Under the pieces are notes generated by a model. That model was not told where the DNA came from, did no database searches, and saw only the letters and a program-made list of their open reading frames with translations. From positions 99 through 5,580 of the forward strand of contig NVWT02000012.1 of assembly GCA_002733735.2 (NCBI GenBank): DNA of 5,482 bases. The letters are read 5' to 3'. How positions within the stretch are numbered: position 1 is the stretch's first letter; every line of letters begins with the position of its first letter. This document shows positions 1 through 4,612 of this stretch, piece by piece. Made by a program: the position numbers and the translations under genes. The DNA comes from Robiginitomaculum sp. Lineage in GTDB: Bacteria; Pseudomonadota; Alphaproteobacteria; Caulobacterales; Maricaulaceae.

Positions 1-660
1 GCCAAACTTATAAATCAATGACGCAAACACGTCATGTGATGAATAGTTGCCAGTATTAACAGTTCCACCGGTGGATGCAAAATTCAGCCTTGGAGATTGA
101 AAATAACGATATCCAATATCCAGAACCCATTTATCAGAAAGATCCGTGCCAAAACCGACCAGACCATTCCATGCCCACTGAGTATGACTGTCGTCAGCAA
201 CCGCAAATGGATCAGCTGGAACACCTATGTTCGCTCCAGTATTACCATTTTGATAGCCTACCGCAGAAATACTGTTCTTGGCAACACCAAGTCCGAACCC
301 AATATAAGGCTTAAGCGAATAACCAAGATCAAAATCTCTAATGATATTGGTCATTACAGACCATGATTGGAAATCACTGGAGCTTTGTTCGAAATTGCCA
401 ACAGCACCCGTATCATTAAAACGTTGCGTCAGATCGAAATCAACGCGCCAGCCATCATCAAGGTATTTACCAAAACCAATGGTTGGGCGAAAGTCGCCTT
501 CGGCATTCATTTCGCCATTCAAAGCACCCGATGCAGTCATCGCATCAAGAGATCCATATCCTACGCCTGCTCTGGCATACCAGCCATCACCTGCCAAGGC
601 TACGCTTGGCAAAGTGACCAATGCAGCTATTGCTACTGCTGAAAGTAAAGTTTTCCTCAT
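1..660 (-). CDS. Outer-membrane beta-barrel protein, 3' end cut by window edge
   Basis: The minus strand is open from an ATG at 658-660 to the window edge, giving 220 residues without a stop. Residues 1-23 form a classical Sec signal peptide: MRK, then a hydrophobic core, then SVALA with likely cleavage before GDGWYARAG. The mature part has alternating aromatic/polar strands typical of small outer-membrane barrels of the Opa/OmpW-like, OMP_b-brl type, such as GWYARAGVGYG, GWRVDFDLTQRF, LKPYIGFGLGVAK and WVLDIGYRYF. The last visible residues, HDVFASLIYKFG, look like the final strand, which normally ends a few residues after an aromatic, so the gene is probably almost complete. The start is supported by a strong Shine-Dalgarno at 665-672. 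The protein should sit in the outer membrane; ligand and role are unknown, and no porin or adhesin function can be assigned. It is codirectional with ccmE but 221 bp away, so it probably has its own promoter. Confidence 0.85.
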   Translation of the reverse strand, partial: MRKTLLSAVAIAALVTLPSVALAGDGWYARAGVGYGSLDAMTASGALNGEMNAEGDFRPTIGFGKYLDDGWRVDFDLTQRFNDTGAVGNFEQSSSDFQSWSVMTNIIRDFDLGYSLKPYIGFGLGVAKNSISAVGYQNGNTGANIGVPADPFAVADDSHTQWAWNGLVGFGTDLSDKWVLDIGYRYFQSPRLNFASTGGTVNTGNYSSHDVFASLIYKFG

Positions 661-664
661 GCTT

Positions 665-672
665 CCCCTCCC
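665..672 (-). promoter_or_regulatory. Strong ribosome binding site of the outer-membrane protein gene
   Basis: Read on the minus strand this is GGGAGGGG, a near-ideal purine-rich Shine-Dalgarno sequence ending 4 bases before the ATG at 658-660. It fixes the start codon and suggests high translation. No other gene in the window has a site this strong; ccmE and ccmA have almost none. Confidence 0.75.
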
Positions 673-731
673 GAGATATTCCTCGAAACTAAATTGTAAA
701 CGGCCCCAAATTGCGACCAAAAAAAATACTA

Positions 732-773
732 TTTGAACGAGCCATTTACTAAAAAACAACTCGCTTATTCAAA
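732..773. promoter_or_regulatory. Imperfect dyad upstream of the outer-membrane protein gene
   Basis: TTTGAACGAG at 732-741 is complementary to CTCG at 760-763 plus TTCAAA at 768-773, giving ten pairs with a 4-base bulge and an 18-base loop. It lies 72-113 bp upstream of the outer-membrane protein start. Within its right arm, read on the minus strand, TTGAAT (772-767) could be a -35 box, but the -10 match at standard spacing (GTAAAT) is poor. The dyad could be an operator or a 5'-leader hairpin. Sequence alone cannot decide, and it may be a chance pairing in AT-rich DNA. Confidence 0.3.
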
Positions 774-846
774 TAAATACAATAACTGAACACGCTTGGC
801 TAGTAAAAATGAATAATAACAAGGGTTTTTACGGAATAATGGTAAC

Positions 847-866
847 GTGTTGTTTCAACGCAACAC
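847..866. other. Hairpin just downstream of ccmE
   Basis: GTGTTG at 847-852 pairs with CAACAC at 861-866 around an 8-base loop, 16 bp beyond the ccmE stop codon. On the minus strand no T-run follows, so it is not a standard intrinsic terminator. It could slow 3' decay of ccmE mRNA or mean nothing. A second weak inverted repeat, GTAAAAA at 803-809 with TTTTTAC at 826-832, lies further downstream. Confidence 0.3.
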
Positions 867-881
867 CTCTTTCAAACTATT

Positions 882-1313
882 TCAATCAGAAGCCTTGTTT
901 TTCAAGCTTTCCGCCACTTCTGGGGGCATGTATTTCTCATCGTGCTTGGCCAGAATACGACTAGCAACAAAGACACCATCACGCCGCAACACCCCTTCAG
1001 CGATAACACCTTGCCCCTCTCGAAACAAATCTGGAAGTATTTTACTATAAACAACCGGAATACTTTCGTTAAAATCAGTGATTCTAAAACTCACCTGCAA
1101 ACCGTCACTTCGCTGAAAAGATCCATCCTCGACCATACCACCCAACCTGATTTTTTTATCGGCTTCATACTGTTCGGCCAACAGCTCAGTTGGCGCGTAA
1201 AAATAGGAAATACTATCTTTTAAGCCAGACATAGCTAATATTAACGCTGCCACCAAAACCAACGAGCCAAGCCCCAGGATTGTCAATCGTTGATTTCTTT
1301 TTTTAGGTTTCAT
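882..1313 (-). CDS. ccmE: Cytochrome c maturation heme chaperone CcmE
   Basis: CcmE binds heme covalently in the periplasm and carries it from CcmC to the CcmF/H ligase that attaches it to apocytochrome c. The 143-residue product has the family architecture: a short basic N-terminus (MKPKKRNQR), one membrane anchor at about 10-31, then a periplasmic OB-fold beta-barrel. The C-terminal motif LAKHDEKYMPPEV is diagnostic. His124 is the expected covalent heme ligand and Tyr128 the expected axial ligand, so this is the common His-type CcmE and not the Cys variant. Length is normal. The ATG at 1311-1313 is chosen because it yields the usual short basic head before the anchor, although no Shine-Dalgarno precedes it. 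The gene is divergent from ccmABCD with 223 bp between them, whereas in many bacteria ccmE is codirectional downstream of ccmD or grouped with ccmF/H. Confidence 0.96.
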   Translation of the reverse strand: MKPKKRNQRLTILGLGSLVLVAALILAMSGLKDSISYFYAPTELLAEQYEADKKIRLGGMVEDGSFQRSDGLQVSFRITDFNESIPVVYSKILPDLFREGQGVIAEGVLRRDGVFVASRILAKHDEKYMPPEVAESLKNKASD

Positions 1314-1536
1314 AGTTTCAATATTCGACTAAACAATAATTTTATTAAAAAACACAACAAGAATTCATCTGCATACTACCATTTGCTACGTGTCAGACAA
1401 TAACAATTGTGCATTTTTTTGCACAGCACCGCAAACAACAACATTCGCCGATAATCATTGACTTAAAGATCATTTCCGTCTCAAAATAAATCTCAACTAC
1501 CATCACTTCGATAATTAGAACCCCGACCATAGAGCC
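1314..1536. promoter_or_regulatory. Divergent control region between ccmE and ccmA
   Basis: This AT-rich 223 bp stretch must hold the start signals for both ccmE (minus) and ccmABCD (plus), and no ORF occupies it. For ccmA, TTGACT at 1458-1463 is a good -35 match, but there is no convincing -10 at 16-18 bp spacing. GATAAT at 1510-1515 is a -10-like word without a partner. For ccmE, the minus strand reads TTGTTG, a 16-base spacer, then TATTGT, a weak match ending about 25 bp before the start. A hairpin lies in the middle at 1408-1425. Promoter positions are therefore only suggestive; the functional assignment of the region rests on the divergent layout. Confidence 0.5.
1408..1425. other. Perfect 6-bp inverted repeat with T-only loop in the ccmE/ccmA spacer
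   Basis: TGTGCA at 1408-1413 and TGCACA at 1420-1425 form a perfect dyad around six T residues. It lies roughly midway between the divergent ccmE and ccmA starts, 112 bp before ccmA and 95 bp before ccmE. That position suits a shared operator. A hairpin role is also possible, but no T-tract follows either arm, so it does not look like a terminator. No regulator family is recognisable from this short palindrome. Confidence 0.35.
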
Positions 1537-2175
1537 ATGAACAAACATCAAACATGCACTATATCTGCAGATGAAATAAGCTTTAAGCGCGCAATGGTCA
1601 CTGTCTTTGCCAATGTCAGTTTTTCATTACAATCCGGGGAAATTTTAATGGTGCGCGGCGCAAACGGTTCTGGCAAAACCAGTCTACTTCGAATCCTAGC
1701 CGGGCTAACATCTGCTTATAATGGTAAATTACAGCATAAATTTGGCGATGCTAGCTGGAACATCGGGGTCTCTTCTGGCTCGATTGGCTGGCTAGGCCAT
1801 AAGTTAGGCCTAAAACAAGACCTCTCAGCTATAGAAAACCTTGCCCTTTGGAATGAAAAGGACAAACAGCATGAGGACATAACAACAGCCTTACAAAAAG
1901 TGGGATTGCTCAACACACAGCAACGTCCTGTATACACTATGTCTGCTGGTCAAAAACAACGACTAGCCTTGGCCAGACTTTTGCTGAGCAATAGTCCACT
2001 GTGGATAATGGACGAGCCAGGAGCAAATCTTGATAGCGATGGCAACAAGCTGATCGAAACCCTGTTACAACAACATAGCCAACAAGGCGGAATTGCGATC
2101 ATCGCCTCGCATGATCAGATAAATCCAGTTGCGCCGACCAGCTACATAAAGCTAGAGCAGTTCGCAACCGCATGA
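1537..2175 (+). CDS. ccmA: Heme exporter ATP-binding subunit CcmA
   Basis: This is the cytoplasmic ATPase of the CcmAB transporter. With CcmB it uses ATP hydrolysis to release heme-loaded CcmE from the CcmC-CcmD complex. The 212 residues match the usual CcmA length (about 200-215). The ABC motifs are complete and in order: Walker A GANGSGKT (41-48), signature MSAGQ (135-139), Walker B LWIMDE (155-160) with catalytic Glu160, D-loop ANLD (163-166) and H-loop His192. The segment GWLGHKLGLKQDLSAIENL (84-102) corresponds to the CcmA-typical LGHxxGxKxxLTxxENL region. The start gives a normal N-terminal strand before Walker A, but only a poor AGAG (1530-1533) serves as ribosome binding site. The stop codon overlaps the ccmB start, so the two are probably translationally coupled. 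Nothing indicates damage. Confidence 0.96.
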   Translation: MNKHQTCTISADEISFKRAMVTVFANVSFSLQSGEILMVRGANGSGKTSLLRILAGLTSAYNGKLQHKFGDASWNIGVSSGSIGWLGHKLGLKQDLSAIENLALWNEKDKQHEDITTALQKVGLLNTQQRPVYTMSAGQKQRLALARLLLSNSPLWIMDEPGANLDSDGNKLIETLLQQHSQQGGIAIIASHDQINPVAPTSYIKLEQFATA

Positions 2176-2831
2176 TGAACCAACTTAAACTTATTGTTTT
2201 TCGCGACTTATTGCTGGCCACTCGTTCTGGCGGAAACTGGGTGCAGGGTAGTATTTTCTTTATATTATTTATTATGTTAGCCGCATTTTCTCTTGGCCCT
2301 GATCAAGCAGAACGAGGTTTTATAGCCCCGGCTTTGGTTTGGCTGGCTGTCACATTTGCCAGTCAATTATCCTTAGGGCAGTTGTTTAGTGAAGACCTAA
2401 ATGATGGCAGTTTAGAGTGCTGGGTTACGGACAACCGCTCGCTTTCGGTCTACGTTATTGGCAAGCTCTTCTCGCATTGGATAAGCAATTTTGCACCAAT
2501 ACTTCTGCTTAGCCCTTTTGCAGCCGTCATGCTGGGCGCAGATACATCAAGCGTACCAATACTGATGATTTCCTTACTGGTAGGCGGCCCAGCAATGGTT
2601 CTTATCGGCGCAATGGCCTCGGCGCTAACCGCAAACTTACGCGGTGCAGGTCTATTGATTGTACTGATATCTGGGCCACTATTGGCCTCACCCCTGATAT
2701 TTGGGGTTGGCGCGGTACAAGCCGGAGTTATAAATAGCGTTGCAATGAAATTATTGGGTGCTATTTCATTGTTTTCATTGGTACTAAGTCCAGTAATAGC
2801 ACGATTGGCTTTGAAAATTCACTTGGAATAA
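2172..2831 (+). CDS. ccmB: Heme exporter membrane subunit CcmB
   Basis: CcmB is the inner-membrane partner of CcmA in the transporter that releases holo-CcmE. The 219-residue protein has six predicted membrane helices at about 24-42, 50-72, 103-122, 128-153, 159-180 and 192-214, matching the family. Between helices 2 and 3 it has FSEDLNDGSLE (72-82), the conserved D-x2-DGxLE signature of CcmB. Two adjacent ATG codons are possible starts. The first (2172) overlaps the ccmA stop as ATGA; the second (2175) overlaps it by one base. Either gives a normal N-terminus (NQLKLIVFRDLLLATRSG), and there is no clear separate ribosome binding site, so coupling to ccmA is likely. The gap to ccmC is 17 bp. 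Confidence 0.96.
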   Translation: MMNQLKLIVFRDLLLATRSGGNWVQGSIFFILFIMLAAFSLGPDQAERGFIAPALVWLAVTFASQLSLGQLFSEDLNDGSLECWVTDNRSLSVYVIGKLFSHWISNFAPILLLSPFAAVMLGADTSSVPILMISLLVGGPAMVLIGAMASALTANLRGAGLLIVLISGPLLASPLIFGVGAVQAGVINSVAMKLLGAISLFSLVLSPVIARLALKIHLE

Positions 2832-2848
2832 TCAATAAGGTAATACAA

Positions 2849-3613
2849 ATGTTGTCATATTTTGCCAATCCAGTCAGATTTAAAGCCTTAAGTAAATGGG
2901 TTGCCCCAATACTGGGTATAGGTGCGGTTGTATTGATTATTCCTTCGTGGATAATGGCATTATTCATTGTACCTGCTGATTATCAGCAAGGTGATGCATT
3001 TAGAATAATGTATGTTCACGTTCCGGCGGTTTTTGCCGCCTCTGGCGCTTATGCCTTTTTGGCAATAGCCAGTTTTTTCAGCTTTGTTTGGCGACACCCA
3101 TTGGCCGATACTGCCGCAAGAGCCGCCGCCCCTATTGGTGCCGCTCTTACCTTTTTAGGGCTATTTACCGGAGCCTTATGGGGCAAGCCAATGTGGGGAG
3201 CGTATTGGGTATGGGATGCAAGGTTAACCTCGACACTGGTGATGTTATTTTTGTTTTTGGGCTATATGGCGATCAGAGCAGCAATTCGAGATGAAAACGT
3301 CAGCGCCAGAATCGGTGCGATAGCTGCGATGGCCGGAGCAATCAATCTACCAATAGTCAAATATTCTGTTGAATGGTGGTCAAGCTTACATCAGTCCGCT
3401 TCGATTAGCCTTAGCGGTTCAGAAATTGATAGTTCAATGTCAATAACACTATTTGCTGGCATAATCGGTTATTTCTGCCTGTTCGGCTGGCTAGTGATCA
3501 ATAATATGCTTAGCGAACTTGATACTCGTAGAACCAGAGCACTAGTAATTCGCTCATCAGACCACCGCCCATCTACGTCCAGTAAACAATCAACGGAGAA
3601 CCCAGATGCCTGA
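2849..3613 (+). CDS. ccmC: Heme-handling protein CcmC
   Basis: CcmC captures heme at the periplasmic side of the inner membrane and transfers it to CcmE. It belongs to the heme-handling family shared with CcmF and CcsA. The 254-residue product has six predicted helices (about 18-40, 53-78, 94-111, 126-144, 155-174 and 198-220). The tryptophan-rich WWD signature WGKPMWGAYWVWD lies at 111-123, and the two flanking conserved heme-ligand histidines are present: His57 in MYVHVPA and His181 in SLHQSAS. The charged tail after about residue 226 is low-complexity and probably cytoplasmic. TAAGGT at 2836-2841 is a good Shine-Dalgarno 7 bases before the ATG, so the start is secure. The 3' end overlaps ccmD by 8 bp. 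The wording of residues 83-98 (HPLADTAARAAAPIGA) resembles alphaproteobacterial CcmC. Confidence 0.98.
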   Translation: MLSYFANPVRFKALSKWVAPILGIGAVVLIIPSWIMALFIVPADYQQGDAFRIMYVHVPAVFAASGAYAFLAIASFFSFVWRHPLADTAARAAAPIGAALTFLGLFTGALWGKPMWGAYWVWDARLTSTLVMLFLFLGYMAIRAAIRDENVSARIGAIAAMAGAINLPIVKYSVEWWSSLHQSASISLSGSEIDSSMSITLFAGIIGYFCLFGWLVINNMLSELDTRRTRALVIRSSDHRPSTSSKQSTENPDA

Positions 3614-3764
3614 ACTATTGGATTTTGGCAAAAACAGTATCTTTATCTGGACATGCTATGGCACAACTATTGTTGTTTTGGGGGCAATGATCACCACCAG
3701 TATACGTAAGAAAAAATTAGCAAGAAAAGCGTTGGCAAGAGTACTAGAAGAACAAAAACCTTAG
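3606..3764 (+). CDS. ccmD: Small heme exporter accessory protein CcmD
   Basis: CcmD is a tiny single-pass inner-membrane protein that stabilises the CcmC-CcmE complex and is needed for release of holo-CcmE. This 52-codon ORF begins inside the ccmC stop region with an 8 bp overlap. ACGGAGA around 3594-3599 provides a good ribosome binding site 7 bases before the ATG. The product has a short N-terminus, then SIFIWTCYGTTIVVLGAMIT (11-30) as one transmembrane helix, then a very basic tail (RKKKLARKALARVLEE). The W-x2-YG pattern at the head of the helix followed by a basic cytoplasmic tail is characteristic of CcmD, and the position directly after ccmC matches. Sequence conservation in this family is low, so the call rests largely on position, length and topology. 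Confidence 0.87.
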   Translation: MPELLDFGKNSIFIWTCYGTTIVVLGAMITTSIRKKKLARKALARVLEEQKP

Positions 3765-3849
3765 CAATAAAAACCAACTCCGGCAATTTACAGCTTTCCT
3801 CAGTGGACAAACCTTAAAAAATCTCGCCACGAAACAATATTCGTTTTGC

Positions 3850-3869
3850 GCACTGCTAAAGTGCTTTTT
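3850..3869 (+). terminator. Possible intrinsic terminator of ccmABCD
   Basis: GCACT (3850-3854) pairs with AGTGC (3860-3864) around GCTAA and is followed directly by TTTTT (3865-3869). This has the layout of a rho-independent terminator and lies 85 bp after the ccmD stop on the correct strand. The stem is short (5 bp), so termination strength is doubtful. The neighbouring inverted repeat at 3871-3896 could add to it. Confidence 0.4.
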
Positions 3870-4024
3870 AGTAAAATCCACGTTTCGTTGGATTTACCGT
3901 ATATTCACCATGTCAAAGAGCCGCATGCCGGCTTAGATGTGCCGGTTGCAAGACCATTATAACAAGCGTGCGTGTTGCGAGTATTCTTGGAACTTATCCT
4001 CGTTGTTCAAGTGCTACTAAGGGG

Positions 4025-4089
4025 CAATGAGTGCTAAATCTTTGCTAATTAACCCTTGGTTTAAGAGTCGTCTTTGCCAATGAGTGCTA
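4025..4089. repeat. 12-bp direct repeat pair CAATGAGTGCTA
   Basis: The word CAATGAGTGCTA occurs at 4025-4036 and again at 4078-4089, 53 bp apart, with AAGGGG just before the first copy and just after the second. The copies flank a short AT-rich stretch. The length is above chance for a region this small but too short to prove duplication or an element boundary. It precedes the hairpin-repeat cluster and may be part of the same repeat-rich island. Confidence 0.35.
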
Positions 4090-4135
4090 TTTAAGGGGTA
4101 CGTATAAAGGGGCACGTGACCCTTGTTCACCCTCC

Positions 4136-4215
4136 TTCTGTCTCGCGGCAAGTTCGCTTTGCTCACTCCTACGACGTGCGGAGAATGGTCTCCGAGGCGC
4201 AGTCGCACCTAGTTA
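4136..4215. repeat. Structured repeat, copy 1
   Basis: First of three full copies of an unnamed element. Order of parts: TTCTGTCTCGCGG, hairpin A, CCTACGACGTGCGG (4168-4181), hairpin B, then GTCGCACCTAGTTA (4202-4215). Hairpin A is GCAAG (4148-4152), TTCG loop, CTTTGC (4157-4162) with one bulged T. Hairpin B is GGAGA (4180-4184), ATGG loop, TCTCC (4189-4193), enclosed by GTGC (4176-4179) with GCAC (4205-4208). The third pair of stem B is A-T here but C-G in copies 2 and 3, with both sides changed together. Confidence 0.85.
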
Positions 4216-4222
4216 ACTTTTT

Positions 4223-4304
4223 TGTCTCGCGGTCAAGTTGCTTCGCAACGACCTACGACGTGCGGCGAACGATCGCCGAGGCGCGGTCGCACCTAGTTAG
4301 TAAT
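4223..4304. repeat. Structured repeat, copy 2
   Basis: Second copy; the CCTACGACGTGCGG block is at 4252-4265, 84 bp after that of copy 1. Hairpin A has diverged in sequence but still folds: GTTGC (4237-4241), TTC loop, GCAAC (4245-4249), extended by GGTC (4231-4234) with GACC (4250-4253). Hairpin B is GGCGA (4264-4268), ACGA loop, TCGCC (4273-4277), enclosed by GTGC (4260-4263) with GCAC (4289-4292). The copy ends CACCTAGTTAGTAAT. A 15-base stretch absent after copy 3 (4305-4319) separates it from copy 3. Confidence 0.85.
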
Positions 4305-4319
4305 ATTCTGCAATGGTAT

Positions 4320-4430
4320 GTTCTTCTGTCTCGCGTGTCTCGCAGCAAGTTCGCTTTGCTCACGCCTACGACGTGCGGCGAATGATCGCCCCAAATCCTA
4401 AAATGGGCGCGGTCGCACCTAGTTAGTAAT
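4320..4430. repeat. Structured repeat, copy 3, with internal duplication and insertion
   Basis: Third copy; the CCTACGACGTGCGG block is at 4365-4378, 113 bp after that of copy 2. The head TGTCTCGCG is tandemly duplicated (4327-4335 and 4336-4344, last base changed). Hairpin A is GCAAG (4345-4349) with CTTTGC (4354-4359). Hairpin B is GGCGA (4377-4381), ATGA loop, TCGCC (4386-4390). About 13 extra bases follow hairpin B, and these create an alternative stem, CGCCC (4387-4391) with GGGCG (4405-4409), that would compete with hairpin B. The copy ends GGTCGCACCTAGTTAGTAAT like copy 2. Confidence 0.85.
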
Positions 4431-4450
4431 GTTCTTCTGTCTCGCGGCAA
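4431..4450. repeat. Structured repeat, truncated copy 4
   Basis: GTTCTTCTGTCTCGCGGCAA repeats the start of the element seen at the head of copies 1 and 3, then similarity stops abruptly and AT-rich unrelated sequence begins. It directly abuts the TAGTAAT end of copy 3, which marks the junction between successive units. Confidence 0.7.
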
Positions 4451-4473
4451 AATATCAAAACACCAGAATTTGA

Positions 4474-4514
4474 CTCCCTCTCCCGGCTCGGGAGAGGGTT
4501 GGGGTGAGGGTGTT
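4474..4514. repeat. CCCTCTCCC-type hairpin repeat
   Basis: CCCTCTCCCG (4476-4485) and CGGGAGAGGG (4489-4498) form a perfect 10-bp stem with a 3-base GCT loop, followed by TTGGGGTGAGGGTG. From general knowledge this resembles a short dispersed repeat found between genes in many Gram-negative genomes, often mis-annotated as a peptide containing PLPSPGEG-like words. No T-run follows on either strand, so it is not a standard terminator, although a stem this strong between convergent genes could still shape 3' ends. Confidence 0.75.
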
Positions 4515-4541
4515 AAAAGTCGCAATTAAGAGAGTTGGATC

Positions 4542-4573
4542 CCGCCTCACCTTAAGCCTGTCGAAGGACAAGC
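4542..4573. repeat. TTCGACAGGC-type dispersed repeat, degenerate copy
   Basis: On the minus strand 4569-4542 begins GTCCTTCGACAGGCTTAAGG and continues GTGAGGCGG. This resembles the GTCCTTCGACAGGCTCAGGATGAG-like intergenic repeat widespread in proteobacteria. It folds locally: TGTC (4559-4562), GAAG loop, GACA (4567-4570), flanked by GC/GC (4556-4557, 4572-4573). It lies 40-71 bp past the rodA stop, on the 3' side of that gene. The family assignment is from memory of the motif. Confidence 0.55.
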
Positions 4574-4612
4574 CGTGTGATGACGGTTAGCATTGGGCGT
4601 ATTTATCTGCCA

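Larger units (their letters stand above)
3765..4135. other. Non-coding stretch with hairpins, left part of the convergent spacer
   Basis: No ORF here has a ribosome binding site or recognisable product. The contents are: a terminator-like hairpin (3850-3869); an inverted repeat, GTAAAATCCA (3871-3880) with TGGATTTAC (3888-3896) and one bulged A; a hairpin AGCCG (3919-3923) with CGGCT (3929-3933); and a 12-bp direct repeat at 4025-4036 and 4078-4089. AAGGGG occurs at 4019, 4093 and 4107. No tRNA cloverleaf, transposase remnant or attachment site was recognised. Confidence 0.5.

Noticed and set aside
341..736. 131-codon plus-strand ORF, with others at 75-314, 97-366 and 367-642
   Set aside because: These overlap the minus-strand outer-membrane protein, which has a clear signal peptide, ribosome binding site and barrel strands. 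The plus-strand translations show no domain features.
1458..1472. FNR/Anr-type box upstream of ccmA (TTGAC...GATCA)
   Set aside because: The half-sites are separated by 8 bases between TTGA and TCA instead of the 6 of TTGAT-N4-ATCAA, so the spacing is wrong.
1620..1840. CcmA as a degenerate or inactive ATPase because of MSAGQ and DEPGANLD instead of the commoner LSGGQ and SALD
   Set aside because: Walker A, Walker B, catalytic Glu160 and His192 are all present, and SAGQ is the normal CcmA signature form. The differences are within family variation.
4136..4450. CRISPR array
   Set aside because: Units are 84 and 113 bp apart, most of each unit is itself repeated, there are no uniform unique spacers, and no cas genes are nearby.
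4474..4498. Intrinsic terminator for rodA or ccmABCD
   Set aside because: The stem is strong but no T-run follows on either strand. It better fits a dispersed repeat.
4253..4525. 90-codon minus-strand ORF, with similar ORFs at 4116-4385 (+) and 4017-4208 (-)
   Set aside because: They lie across the structured repeats and the CCCTCTCCC hairpin, and the translations are repeat-derived (DHSPHVVGVSKANL occurs more than once). None has a ribosome binding site or a recognisable domain.
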